DNA of 64,000 bases from Planctomycetales bacterium (GTDB taxonomy: Bacteria; Planctomycetota; Planctomycetia; Planctomycetales; Planctomycetaceae). Within the stretch, counting starts at the first letter, position 1; each line of letters starts with the position of its first letter. A program made the position numbers and the translations under genes. Location of the stretch: assembly GCA_026400835.1 (NCBI GenBank), contig JAPLOA010000069.1, forward strand, positions 62,001-126,000, given 5' to 3'. A model generated the notes under the pieces. That model did no database searches, was not told the origin of the DNA, and was given only the letters and a program-made list of their open reading frames with translations. This document shows, piece after piece, positions 7,798 through 16,982 of the stretch.

Positions 7798-10014
7798 TTA
7801 CATGGTAGAGGTGGACTCACAGAGTTCCGGATGAAGTGACTGGCTGGTGAGCTGTACAGATTCCAAACACAGGATCAGATCTGTTCGAAAGTCGTTGATT
7901 TCATCCAGCAGTGATTTCAATTCAATAGCTTCGTCCATGCAGCGACGCTCGAGTACTCCCGCAGATGCGCGAAGTCGCAAAGCACATAGATTGGCGGCAA
8001 CCCCTTTGACGCCATGACTCAGATGCTGAACAGCCAGTCGATTATTGTTGGCAATGGCGCCTTCCAGATCACGCAGGCTTTGTCGTCCGCGAAGTTCAAA
8101 CATATTCAGCAGTTCGATAGCCAGCTCGGAATCTCCAAAGCACTGAGACAGCAATTGTTCAGCATCGAAAGCTTCTGCGACGGAGGCACTTCCTACGCAG
8201 ACGCGTGGTGCCGTTTCATTCGGAATTGGTTCCAGCCCTTTAGACTGAGGTGTGGGCATCCAGCGAAGCAGCATATTCGTCAGAGCCTGACAGGTGATTG
8301 GTTTTGTCAGGTAGTCGTCCATACCCGCTTCAAGGCATTCCTCACGGTCGCCAGCGACAGCATTCGCAGTAAGTGCGATGATTGGAATTCGCTTCCCGTT
8401 ACGAGAAAGCCCATGGTCTGGAGTTTCTGCATCCCGGATTATTCGGGCCGCCTGAAGTCCATCCATCAGAGGCATCTGGCAATCCATCAGGATCATGTCG
8501 AACTCGCCGGATTTGGCCTGATCAACAGCGACCAGGCCGTCTCCGACAATTTCGCACTCGAGACCGAACCTGCGGAGAAATTCGCGGACAACAACCTGAT
8601 TGATTTCGTAATCTTCAGCGACCAGAACACGGAAGTCACGAGACGACTGTTCTGCCAATGGCACTGTTCGCATCAAATCTGATGTATTGTTTGCTTCTGC
8701 TTTTTCCACCGGATGTTCTTCCGATGGTGGCTGCAGACAAATTGTGAACCAGAATGTGGAGCCCTTCCCAGATTCACTCTCAACGCCGATCTCACCCCCG
8801 AACAACTCAACCAGTTTCTTGCACAGAGCCAGTCCGAGGCCTGTCCCTCCAAAGCGGCGAGTGGTACTGCCATCGACCTGAGAAAACAGCTTAAACAAGC
8901 GATGACGACGGTCGACTGGTATGCCAATCCCTGTATCAGAGACAGCGATTCGAACCATCAGATCACCGGTATCGGTGTACTGTTTCTGAGCCTCGATTGA
9001 GACGCCTCCTTTCTCAGTGAACTTCACGGCATTGCTGATGAGATTCAGCAGAATCTGACGCAGGCGAGCGTTATCTGCCGACACCCACCTGGGGAGATCC
9101 GGCGACAACTCACAGGTTATCTCAAGCCCGCTCTTGTGAGCCGCGGGAGTCATGATCTCGGCCACGTCGTGAATCAATTGATGCAAATTGAAGTCGACAG
9201 GATCCAGTTCCAGCATGCCATGTTCGATTTTGGAAAAATCCAGAATGCCGTTGATCAGACTCATCAGACAATCTGCAGACGACTGAGCCCCGCGGGCATA
9301 TCGCTTCTGCTGCTCATCCAGCGTCGTTGACGACAACAGTTCCAGCATCCCGGTCACACCATTCAGTGGCGTGCGAATTTCATGACTCATATTGGCCAGG
9401 AAGTTACTCTTCGCGCGGCTGGCACTTTCGGCCTCGGACATAGCGCGCGTTTTCTCGTTAATAACTCGGGCCAGCTTTTCCATGTGCCGTAACTGGACAT
9501 CTCGCAACGCGCTTTTTGCGGTCAGAGACAATGCCAGTTGTCGGACTTCAATCGCGTCAAATGGCTTGCGGAGGATCAGGAACTGATCGGTTCTTCCCAG
9601 ACGGCTCACAATCTGTCGCCATGAGTAATCAGAGTAGGCCGAACAGATCACGACTTCCAATTGGGGATCGACTTTCCAAAGTCGTTCGATGGTATCGATA
9701 CCGTCCCATCCGGGAGGCATACGAATGTCAACAAATGCCATGCGATAAGGGCAGCCCTCTTCCATCGACTTCTCCACCAAAGCCAGCGCTTCCTGGCCCC
9801 GATAGGCGGAGTCAATCTGATATTGCGTCGCGGCAGTTGAGCCCGGCAACGCGGCGGACGTTTCCCCAAAGAGATCCAGCTCGGCCTGAGTCAAATCGCC
9901 TTCATCGTTGGAGGAAAGCAGCTTGCGAAAGTCCATATGAATCGCTGCATTGTCATCGACGAGCAGGATGCGATTCTTTTGTGATGGAGCCAACGGGCTG
10001 ACGTATGCACTCAT
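7798..10014 (-). CDS. Hybrid sensor histidine kinase, REC-HisKA-HATPase-REC-Hpt
   Basis: 738 residues, all cytoplasmic. An N-terminal receiver (~14-165) has Asp96 in FVDIRMP and carries an extra ~30-residue insertion after its first helix. A coiled linker follows, then HisKA with the phosphorylated His211 in [10 protein letters not shown]. The ATPase domain has N-box (NLISNAV), G1 (DTGIGIP) and G2 (GTGLGLA). A second receiver (~461-585) has Asp511 in LMDCQMP, and the C-terminal Hpt domain has His667 (LSHGVKG). The multiple modules imply an internal His-Asp-His relay. The ATG overlaps the stop of the CHASE4 kinase gene by 4 bp (ATGA), so the two are translationally coupled. No DNA-binding output is present, which points to HD-GYP or another protein as the receiver. 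Confidence 0.94.
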   Translation of the reverse strand: MSAYVSPLAPSQKNRILLVDDNAAIHMDFRKLLSSNDEGDLTQAELDLFGETSAALPGSTAATQYQIDSAYRGQEALALVEKSMEEGCPYRMAFVDIRMPPGWDGIDTIERLWKVDPQLEVVICSAYSDYSWRQIVSRLGRTDQFLILRKPFDAIEVRQLALSLTAKSALRDVQLRHMEKLARVINEKTRAMSEAESASRAKSNFLANMSHEIRTPLNGVTGMLELLSSTTLDEQQKRYARGAQSSADCLMSLINGILDFSKIEHGMLELDPVDFNLHQLIHDVAEIMTPAAHKSGLEITCELSPDLPRWVSADNARLRQILLNLISNAVKFTEKGGVSIEAQKQYTDTGDLMVRIAVSDTGIGIPVDRRHRLFKLFSQVDGSTTRRFGGTGLGLALCKKLVELFGGEIGVESESGKGSTFWFTICLQPPSEEHPVEKAEANNTSDLMRTVPLAEQSSRDFRVLVAEDYEINQVVVREFLRRFGLECEIVGDGLVAVDQAKSGEFDMILMDCQMPLMDGLQAARIIRDAETPDHGLSRNGKRIPIIALTANAVAGDREECLEAGMDDYLTKPITCQALTNMLLRWMPTPQSKGLEPIPNETAPRVCVGSASVAEAFDAEQLLSQCFGDSELAIELLNMFELRGRQSLRDLEGAIANNNRLAVQHLSHGVKGVAANLCALRLRASAGVLERRCMDEAIELKSLLDEINDFRTDLILCLESVQLTSQSLHPELCESTSTM

Positions 10015-12008
10015 GCGTACTGCTCCTCGAACTTTCCCGGGATCACGGGCTCATTGTATGACGAACTGAATGAAGAAGCGGTCTTGTCGACCACCTCTGA
10101 AGCAGATGTCTCTGTATTGGCGGCGGAACTCTTTATTGTCTCCGGGACCGCCCGCGGTATCGTGATCTGAAACGTGGCTCCTGTACCCGGGCCATCGCTG
10201 TACGCTGTGATGTCGCCACCCATTTCACGGATGACATTGACGCAATAGTGCAGCCCCGGCCCCGAACCTTCTTTGCGGGTTGTGAATCCCTGTCCGAAAA
10301 GCCGTTCGTGAACCTCCGGAGTGAATCCGGTTCCGGTATCACGGACTTCAATCTGCAGGAGGTCTGTTTCCAGAACAGCCACGTTTATCGTTAGTACATG
10401 GTTGCGTTCCGGAACAGACTGCATCGACAGCAGAGCATTCTTCTCAAGGTTCACAAGGACCTGCGCGACGCGACTTCGGTTCAGTTCCATCAGAGGTAGT
10501 TCCGGCATGTTGACTATAGCTGTTATGCCACATTGCTTCTGCAGGGCTTCATTGACGAGTAACGTCTCGTTCAGCAAAGCTCGCAGGTCGACCCGCTGGC
10601 GAAAATCAGATTTGCGAGCATGGCTCTGCTGAGAAGCAATCGCATCGCGAATATGATGGATTGTTTCCTGCAGACGCTGGAGTTCACTCAGATTTTCTGC
10701 CTGCTCTTTCTGTAGTGTGCCGGCGACTGTCACAAGATAATTAATGAGTTTAGGTCCACGTGGATCTTCGCTGAAGAAATGGACTGCATTCGAGGCCTGT
10801 TCGGACAACAGTGACGTGGCCTTTTCCAGCCCGGACAGCCGTGAGTTATTCAAACGATCGCCAATCACTTCGGCGCAGCAATTCGCTGTGTTGACAGCGT
10901 TGCCTACGTTGTGCAGAACTTCAGAAGCAATTTCCGCCATGCCTGCGCTGTGAGCCGACTCTTCGGTCTCTCTTCGGGCTTCAGCCAGATGAGCCACCAT
11001 CAGATCAAAACTTCGGGCCAGAATCCCGATTTCATCGGCCCGGTTCAGGTTCAGTCTGGCTGCCGGGTTATCTTCGATTCCAACACGTGCGGCGTGTGAG
11101 GCCATCGTTTGTAAAGGTTCAACACCACGCAGTCGAAGTGCTAGTCCGGTTCCCAAAAGCATCGACAGCACACCAATGAGGCTGCAAAACATCGCTGCAT
11201 TCGTGGTGAATTTTCCCTGATGCACAATGGGGCGAGCACTTATCAGTGTCAGCATCGCAACGGGAGAACCATGGATATCATCCAGTGTTCGTGAGCTTTG
11301 CAGCGTGTCTTCATCAATCTCCACGATGGAGCTTTGCGGCGAGCTCTGTGAGTTCTGTGAGCCTGACCGAGCGGCTTTCTCCAGATCCTTAATGCTGATC
11401 TGACAGTGCGTTCTGTCGCGCATCTCGGCTATTCGATCGTCATTGAGAAACCGTCCCATGATCATGGCCCCGCGAATCGGACCTTCGCGTCTGGACGACA
11501 CAACCGGTCTTGACGCAATGATCATGAGGCCGTGAGATGTGCGGACCAGACCTTCATTGGCATCCTCTGTGCCCGAAAAATCCGCGAAAACGCTGTCTGG
11601 TTTCCGGAGATCCTGAACCAGTTCCGGAAGGTCAACCCTCTCCTGAGAATCAGGATCTACGCAACTGTATGCAACCAGTTCCGAAGAGCTTGTCAGGATC
11701 GCAACAAGATCGTTGCCGGTGGTTTCGTGAAAAGCAGGGGAAAGATTGGAATCGCGATAAGCCTGATTTCGATCCTCCAGGAACTGGCAAGTGTCGTCCC
11801 ACGCTCCATAGTCGAAGGCGAGCGTTGAGACAGATTCGGCTACTCCATCGACTGCCTCCTGACAGCGGTCGAGATTTTGAATAGCGGCATCCTGTTCCAG
11901 TTTCGTAAAGGCAGGAGCCATCACCAGCGCGTGCATCATCCACGTTGTGCCGAGGAAAACCGTCGACAACGCGATCAGCAACAGTGCTATTTGAAGTCGA
12001 ATGGACAT
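10011..12008 (-). CDS. Membrane sensor histidine kinase, CHASE4-HAMP-HATPase
   Basis: 665 residues from the ATG at 12008, preferred because the first transmembrane helix (~6-24) begins right after it; a TTG at 12089 would add 27 unlikely residues. The periplasmic part (~35-268) resembles CHASE4 (DYGAWDD near 67-72). A second membrane helix (~270-292) and HAMP (~293-350) follow. The phosphorylation site appears to be His366 in LHNVGN, a non-canonical H-box seen in some kinases, instead of the usual HEIRTPL. The ATPase domain has N-box NLEKNA, G1 DTGTGF and a G2 loop GPGLHYC. It starts the signalling operon and overlaps the hybrid kinase by 4 bp. The ligand is unknown. Confidence 0.9.
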   Translation of the reverse strand: MSIRLQIALLLIALSTVFLGTTWMMHALVMAPAFTKLEQDAAIQNLDRCQEAVDGVAESVSTLAFDYGAWDDTCQFLEDRNQAYRDSNLSPAFHETTGNDLVAILTSSSELVAYSCVDPDSQERVDLPELVQDLRKPDSVFADFSGTEDANEGLVRTSHGLMIIASRPVVSSRREGPIRGAMIMGRFLNDDRIAEMRDRTHCQISIKDLEKAARSGSQNSQSSPQSSIVEIDEDTLQSSRTLDDIHGSPVAMLTLISARPIVHQGKFTTNAAMFCSLIGVLSMLLGTGLALRLRGVEPLQTMASHAARVGIEDNPAARLNLNRADEIGILARSFDLMVAHLAEARRETEESAHSAGMAEIASEVLHNVGNAVNTANCCAEVIGDRLNNSRLSGLEKATSLLSEQASNAVHFFSEDPRGPKLINYLVTVAGTLQKEQAENLSELQRLQETIHHIRDAIASQQSHARKSDFRQRVDLRALLNETLLVNEALQKQCGITAIVNMPELPLMELNRSRVAQVLVNLEKNALLSMQSVPERNHVLTINVAVLETDLLQIEVRDTGTGFTPEVHERLFGQGFTTRKEGSGPGLHYCVNVIREMGGDITAYSDGPGTGATFQITIPRAVPETIKSSAANTETSASEVVDKTASSFSSSYNEPVIPGKFEEQYA

Positions 12009-12504
12009 CAGGGACGCTCGGAACAACTTTGATTTGAAGAGAAACCGGATCAAACGTGCAGTCGCCCACCCTTTTGGGGCACAAGGCAACGCTAGGACAC
12101 GTTGATCACGTCTGTCGTCAAATGTCTCCGATATTCAACATCAACTTAACAAGTGCTGGAATGTCCTCCCCGGTGACGAGTTGTTTTCTGGTGGAAAACC
12201 CGAGTCAGCAAGTAGATGGCTCCGGAATTCACTGGGTTATTACCCGCCTGGGTGAATAAGCTACTCTGATGTTTCGGAATGTCCTGGTGCCAGAGCCGGT
12301 GGTTGTGGTTGAAGATGTTCGTTGAAGCAGTCAGGCCGCACCTTGTTGGGCGATTGCAGGAACTCATGACTGGTTGAGGACAGCAAAAGAATGAATCTCT
12401 GCTTTTGTGGCTTCAGACGATCTGCCTACAATTCACGGTGATTCTGTCCGTTTTCCGAGTGCCACAACAAAGGTTGAATGAAATTTTTCGGGAGAGCCTG
12501 CTCC
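12009..12504. other. Divergent intergenic region upstream of the CHASE4 kinase and the DUF2617-like gene
   Basis: About 500 bp between divergent genes with no convincing coding frame. It should contain promoters for both directions; one candidate for the plus strand is listed separately. Confidence 0.5.
12405..12432 (+). promoter_or_regulatory. Candidate sigma-70-like promoter
   Basis: TTGTGG (12405-12410), 16-bp spacer, TACAAT (12427-12432), about 70 bp before the DUF2617-like start. The same TCTGCCTACAAT string recurs upstream of the LipB-like gene, which makes both a little more credible. Confidence 0.35.
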
Positions 12505-13047
12505 ATGACCGTTGGTTATCTACGTCCGGATGTCGCTGATATGGTGCTGAGAGTGTTGGATCGCTCGGTGCATCCGGAGTTATTTGAGACCTTGTGTCAG
12601 ATAACAATTCCTGTCGGACGCAATCAGGCCACTTTGCGGATCAGCAACTTTGGCCACGCCATCGAATTCAGGACCCCGGAGAAAGTTATCACCGAAGTCG
12701 CAACAAGCAAGTTCTCACCGCTGCCGCTCCAGGGGCGTATGGTGGACCGTCGATTGATCGGCTATCGAACGCACACCTTTGAATGTCCGGGCCTGAAGTA
12801 TCACTGCAGCTATCAGTTGGATACGGTGCCTGCGGAGGTTTATCTGCAGGTTCATCGAGAGATGGAAGCAGATGCCCGCAAGGCGATTCTGACCGCGGCG
12901 TTGCCAGGTTCCAGTGTCAGTAGTCCTGATTGTCTAAGTTACCTGATGAGCGATCTTTTGCCGGAAGGCCTTGTAATCCACTCGTTCCATTCGTTTCCGG
13001 ACAATGGGGCTGTGCTTCGCATCCAAACGCTCTTTGAAGTGCTTTAG
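12505..13047 (+). CDS. DUF2617-like protein of unknown function
   Basis: 180 residues from the ATG at 12505, which has GGGAG 8-9 bp upstream; an ATG at 12478 would add nine residues but has no spaced ribosome binding site. The protein is soluble, with no signal peptide. It has conserved-looking blocks GHAIEFRTPE near the middle and YHCSYQLDTVP further on, and ends in a hydrophobic strand. The general layout resembles the DUF2617 family found in planctomycetes and actinobacteria, but I assign this by overall look and length, not by a diagnostic motif. It is a single gene, convergent with the haloperoxidase gene downstream, so context gives no functional hint. Confidence 0.6.
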   Translation: MTVGYLRPDVADMVLRVLDRSVHPELFETLCQITIPVGRNQATLRISNFGHAIEFRTPEKVITEVATSKFSPLPLQGRMVDRRLIGYRTHTFECPGLKYHCSYQLDTVPAEVYLQVHREMEADARKAILTAALPGSSVSSPDCLSYLMSDLLPEGLVIHSFHSFPDNGAVLRIQTLFEVL

Positions 13048-13131
13048 ATCCCTGCCCGATGGCACGATTTTTCGAGGCGATGATTGAGAATAACGTCGCG
13101 CACGTTGTGCGGGACAGAACGTCGTCCCTGA

Positions 13132-13148
13132 TCATAGATGATCTATGA
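13132..13148. repeat. 17-bp palindrome between convergent genes
   Basis: TCATAGAT-G-ATCTATGA is a perfect palindrome in the gap between the DUF2617-like and haloperoxidase stop codons. It could be a bidirectional terminator stem or a protein-binding site. Confidence 0.5.
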
Positions 13149-13205
13149 GCAACTCGCGGCGACAGCGCCGGCCTGGTTCACAAGGAACGTCTGAACTTCG
13201 GCAGA

Positions 13206-14603
13206 CTATCGAACCGGCGGCTTTGGTCGCAGGGTCGACGAGAAGATTTCTCCCGCGATAAGCTTGCCCGCAACAATGCCATCGGATGCATCAAACGGCC
13301 AATGAATGCCAAGATAAATCCGGCTCCATGAGTTCTCCATGATGGCTTCTTCGAGATTGCGATAGGTGCGAGTCACAATCGGTCGTGGCCTGCCGTCGCT
13401 GCCTCTGTTTACTCCGTTGTATTCATCGGAAGTAAATGAGAACTGAATTCCGGCAGTGCCGTAGAATCGGGCCGTCATATTTAAGGCCGCCGTACCGAAA
13501 GCGGAATGGCCGGAGGAGTAAGCAGGAAATGGTGGTGTGAAGTCGACGCCATCGCCGGCTCCGTTTGTAGCTGGTGCTCCCAGCGGACGCCAGGCTGGAT
13601 CGCCAATGGTGTAGATGTTCGTGTCATTGTTGCCCTGACGAATTCCGATGACCGGTCGCCAGAGTTCGTAATAGTACTTTGTGTACCAACACTGAATTCC
13701 TGCGTCTGCCATTGCGAGGTTCACCAGAGCGAAAAGGCGTGCATTCTGTTCTGTGGTGTTGCGTCTTTGGATCGCAATTGTCCGAACAACCTGATTGTAA
13801 AGACGTGGAGGTGTTCCAAGGCCGGGTACTCCATCATACGCCCAGAAGATTCCCGTGATAGTATCCCTCGGGCTTCGCAGAGTCGGATACTGGCCAGCAG
13901 CTCCTCCCCAGTTGAGCAGTGTCTGATAGGCAACGGCGTATTCAAAAGAATTGAGCGCGGGAGGAGGTGGTGACAGATGTGAATGGATATTGGAAATCAC
14001 AAACGGATCAACATAACCCCAGTGTGGTGTGTTAAATCCCTGATTGGGATGCAATGGATCCGGCCGATGGTAACCAGGCAAAGTGCTGACGTTATAGGGA
14101 AGATTCAGGTTCGAGTTGTCGTTCCTGCGATCATTCAGAATCGCGAGGGCCACTTTCTTCCCCAGATCAATCCCTGTTGTGCGTGGCGTTCCTGCAGCAA
14201 CACTGCTCATCGCGTTGGCGTAGGCTGTACGGATCCTTGTCGCCTGCTGAGGATACAGTGACAACAACGTGTCCTGTGCAGCTGCAGAGACCGCCGCTGT
14301 TGTGTTTGCTGAGTTATAGCCGCTCAACTCGACAAGGTATGGACTGTATTTGCGGTGGATCGAATTCCAGGCATCAAACATCGCCACGGATATGATCGCG
14401 AATGCTCGTGATGTTCGAGTCGGGCCGCCCTGATCCTGAATCAAAAGGCGACTGTCGCCGACGTTCATATCGAGCATCACCTGATTCCAGACCAGGATAA
14501 TATCGGCGGATGCATTGTAGGGCGGCAGCGATTGAGCAAAACCTCGATCCGGGGCGATCAGAACCAACGCGCAGCACAGCACCAGCAGCAAACGACGGAA
14601 CAT
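13206..14603 (-). CDS. Exported vanadium-dependent haloperoxidase family protein (PAP2 superfamily)
   Basis: 465 residues with a signal peptide (hydrophobic 4-17, AQS near 23). The vanadate/phosphate-binding signature is complete: KX6RP (Lys309, Arg316-Pro317), SSGHSAF with Gly365-His366, and SRX5HX3D (Ser427-Arg428, His434, Asp438). The family includes vanadium haloperoxidases, which oxidise halides with hydrogen peroxide, and related acid phosphatases. The usual PSGH motif has Ser in place of Pro, a common variation. The length and the N-terminal helical region favour haloperoxidase-like over a small PAP2 phosphatase. GGGAG lies 9 bp upstream of the ATG. It is a lone gene facing the DUF2617-like gene. 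Enzymatic activity is inferred only. Confidence 0.87.
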   Translation of the reverse strand: MFRRLLLVLCCALVLIAPDRGFAQSLPPYNASADIILVWNQVMLDMNVGDSRLLIQDQGGPTRTSRAFAIISVAMFDAWNSIHRKYSPYLVELSGYNSANTTAAVSAAAQDTLLSLYPQQATRIRTAYANAMSSVAAGTPRTTGIDLGKKVALAILNDRRNDNSNLNLPYNVSTLPGYHRPDPLHPNQGFNTPHWGYVDPFVISNIHSHLSPPPPALNSFEYAVAYQTLLNWGGAAGQYPTLRSPRDTITGIFWAYDGVPGLGTPPRLYNQVVRTIAIQRRNTTEQNARLFALVNLAMADAGIQCWYTKYYYELWRPVIGIRQGNNDTNIYTIGDPAWRPLGAPATNGAGDGVDFTPPFPAYSSGHSAFGTAALNMTARFYGTAGIQFSFTSDEYNGVNRGSDGRPRPIVTRTYRNLEEAIMENSWSRIYLGIHWPFDASDGIVAGKLIAGEIFSSTLRPKPPVR

Positions 14604-15286
14604 TTAGATAAACTCCCACGCAACAGTCCATCTCGATACGACGTCCAGCCGTCCGAAAACCCGGGCGCGTGGACATTCCTAATCGTTTGGGATCGTGGGA
14701 TGGTGTCCAGGGACAACGCAAGGTTAAATCTTTTGCGACCCTGATAGCACCACTCGAGATGTTCGATTGTGCTGATTGTTTCCATTGTGTCGAATTTGGT
14801 GATTTTGCGGACCGCTGCTGCATCGTTTCTGGTGGCGTGCCCTTATTCGAGGCACAAGGGCCGACTGTCCTGAGAGTCGCATCCACGAATGCTCCCTTGA
14901 ACATCTTGAGGTCCACCAGTCGTCGGCAATCTTGAATTTCCGCGAGCACTGCTGGAATGGAAAAGGTCTTCGATCGTTCGACAGGTTTGCTCAGAAATTC
15001 AGACTTTTGGGCGGCTTACCCCATAGCGATGGCAAAAGACGGCCTGTCTCGAACACTACAATTGCCGCACAGTTTCTTGATTTAGGGATCGAATCTTGGA
15101 GCGCGTTCGACCGTCTGCCTACAATATTGCGGCGACGCAGGTGTTGGCCTCGGCCAGTCTCGCCGCACAAAACGTCACGGGTGACAGGAACGAGATGGTG
15201 TCGAGCTCATATTGAGTGCGCGAAATTTCGTTCGACATTCCCCCTCTGGTTACTTCGGTATCGTCACCGGTTTACTGACTGATTTC
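14604..15286. other. Long intergenic region upstream of the LipB-like gene
   Basis: About 680 bp between divergent genes. Reading frames here are short, Arg/Ser/Cys-rich and look like chance. It contains a small hairpin (GCCCTT and AAGGGC around 14838-14860) and a candidate promoter near 15096-15125. Confidence 0.5.
15096..15125 (+). promoter_or_regulatory. Candidate sigma-70-like promoter for the lip genes
   Basis: TTGGAG (15096-15101), 18-bp spacer, TACAAT (15120-15125), about 160 bp before the LipB-like start. The -10 region shares TCTGCCTACAAT with the candidate upstream of the DUF2617-like gene. Confidence 0.35.
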
Positions 15287-16054
15287 ATGACCATCGACTG
15301 GGAAGCATTTACCAATCACACACTGACAACTGCCGAAGTGCGGCTGCTGGGGATGGTGGATGTTCCGTCTGTGCTTGCGTTGCAGAAGTTGATGGTCCAC
15401 GAGGTCCGACTTCAGAGCCGGACCAATGCCGCGGTTCTGATCTGCGAACATCCTCCAACGTTGACTGTAGGTGAAGGAGCGACACTGCTCGAACTTCCTG
15501 CGTCTCCCAGGGAGCTGGAGTCTCGACTGATCGCGGTCCATAAACTGCATCGCGACGGCCACGCTATTCTCCATCAGCCAGGACAACTTGCCGCTTATAT
15601 CGTTGTGTCGCTGCCGGAATGCAGCATGAGCGTCGACGAATATCGCGGCTGCCTGCAGCGAGCGGTTGTAAAAACCTGTGAAGAAGTTCAGGTGGTTGCA
15701 TCAATTCAGCCGTCTGATCCCACAGCCGTTTTTGGTCGCCATGGTGTTGTTGCGGAAATTGGAATTCACGTTGACAATGGTGTCACCAGCTTCGGGATCT
15801 TTCTGAATGTAAGCCCTCGTCTGGATGAAGCACGTGAAATCGGTCGCGGAATGCTGGGACAGAAAGTCTCGTCATTGAACGCAGAGCGAGTCCGCCCGAC
15901 TCAAATGCCGCAGGTGCGATCTGCTTTAATTCAGCACTTGTGTGAAGAACTGGGTTATCCTGACTATCATTTGCACACTGGTCATCCTTTTTTGAAACGA
16001 ACTCGGACCCTGATCCATGACAAGTTTGCCAATCCTCAATCAGCCGACGAATGA
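15287..16054 (+). CDS. LipB-like protein (lipoate/octanoate transferase fold) lacking canonical catalytic residues
   Basis: 255 residues from the ATG at 15287; a TTG at 15212 is an alternative. No strong ribosome binding site is seen. The fold signature of octanoyl-ACP:protein transferase is clear: CEHPPTLTVGEGA (53-65, cf. ExHxPVxTxG), RDGHAILHQPGQL (89-101, cf. RGGQVTYHGPGQ) and IGIHVDNGVTSFGIFLNVSP (158-177, cf. the LGLRxRxGxxxHGLALNV block). The Lys of the family's K-I-x-x-G motif is Val154 here, and the catalytic Cys of the PCG motif has no counterpart (RGML, 187-190). It overlaps lipA by 38 bp, so a role in lipoylation is likely. Either it is a pseudoenzyme, it works by another mechanism, or it is a distinct planctomycete branch. 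Four other Cys (53, 112, 122, 131) could be alternatives. Confidence 0.78.
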   Translation: MTIDWEAFTNHTLTTAEVRLLGMVDVPSVLALQKLMVHEVRLQSRTNAAVLICEHPPTLTVGEGATLLELPASPRELESRLIAVHKLHRDGHAILHQPGQLAAYIVVSLPECSMSVDEYRGCLQRAVVKTCEEVQVVASIQPSDPTAVFGRHGVVAEIGIHVDNGVTSFGIFLNVSPRLDEAREIGRGMLGQKVSSLNAERVRPTQMPQVRSALIQHLCEELGYPDYHLHTGHPFLKRTRTLIHDKFANPQSADE

Positions 16055-16958
16055 AACGCCTGTTGATGAGTCTGCACTTTCGGGTGTGAATATCATCGCC
16101 GGCGGACCCGTGCGCCGGTTACCTCGCTGGCTGAAGCGTCCGTTACCTCAGCCCGGAATGGCCTACACCAGCGACGTGATTTCCGATCTTAAACTGGAAA
16201 CTGTCTGCGAAAGCGCGAAGTGTCCGAATCGCACGGAGTGCTGGTCTCAGAAGACCGCCACGTTCATGATCGGCGGTAACGTTTGTACTCGCCCCTGCGG
16301 TTTTTGTTCCGTGCCGAAAGGCAAGACGGAGAGACTGGAGCTGGACGAACCAGAACGAGTTGCCGAAGCAGCAGCTCGTCTCGGGCTGCAGTATGTCGTG
16401 ATTACGTCGGTGACTCGTGACGATCTGAAAGACGGTGGTGCCGAGCATTGGTATCGTACCGTCATCGCTGTCCGTGAAAAGACGGGTGCTCAGGTCGAAG
16501 TCCTTGTGCCGGACTTCCTGGGTAACCGAGCCGCGATCAGTCGCGTTATCGAATCGCGTCCGGATGTGTTCAATCACAATACGGAAACCGTTCCTCGTCT
16601 ATATCACCGCGTCCGCCGCAATGCCGACTACCAGCGAACTTTGGATCTACTGAAGCAGGTGAAGGACGAAGCACCTGATATGCCAACGAAGAGCGGCCTG
16701 ATGCTGGGACTCGGGGAAAATCGCGATGAGCTGATGGATGTATTTGCCGACTTGCGAGCTGTCAATTGCGACATGCTGACGCTGGGACAGTATCTGCAAC
16801 CAACTCCCGAGCATCTGCCGGTCGAACGATATCTTCCTCCAGAAGAGTTTGATGAGATCGGCGAGATGGCTCGCAAGCTCGGCTTTGGCATGGTCGCCAG
16901 CGGCCCATTCGTGCGAAGCAGTTATCACGCCGGTGAGATGGCTGAGCAGATGGCGTGA
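16017..16958 (+). CDS. lipA: Lipoyl synthase LipA
   Basis: 313 residues. This radical-SAM enzyme inserts two sulfurs into protein-bound octanoyl groups to make the lipoyl cofactor of 2-oxoacid dehydrogenases and the glycine cleavage H protein. Both iron-sulfur clusters are visible: the auxiliary cluster motif CESAKCPNRTEC (Cx4Cx5C) and the radical-SAM motif CTRPCGFC (Cx3Cx2C). The downstream blocks ITSVTRDDLKDGG, NHNTETV and LGQYLQPT are typical. The Arg-rich LPRWLKRPLP preceding the catalytic core is also characteristic and supports the upstream ATG, which lies inside the end of the LipB-like gene (38-bp overlap), implying translational coupling. It is convergent with the small membrane gene that follows. 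Assignment is secure. Confidence 0.96.
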   Translation: MTSLPILNQPTNETPVDESALSGVNIIAGGPVRRLPRWLKRPLPQPGMAYTSDVISDLKLETVCESAKCPNRTECWSQKTATFMIGGNVCTRPCGFCSVPKGKTERLELDEPERVAEAAARLGLQYVVITSVTRDDLKDGGAEHWYRTVIAVREKTGAQVEVLVPDFLGNRAAISRVIESRPDVFNHNTETVPRLYHRVRRNADYQRTLDLLKQVKDEAPDMPTKSGLMLGLGENRDELMDVFADLRAVNCDMLTLGQYLQPTPEHLPVERYLPPEEFDEIGEMARKLGFGMVASGPFVRSSYHAGEMAEQMA

Positions 16959-16982
16959 AGTGTTGTTACCTTCGCATCAACG

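Noticed and set aside
14932-15282. Open frame of ~116 codons on the plus strand upstream of the LipB-like gene
   Set aside because: Arg-, Cys- and Trp-rich, no ribosome binding site and no motif; fits chance reading through intergenic DNA.
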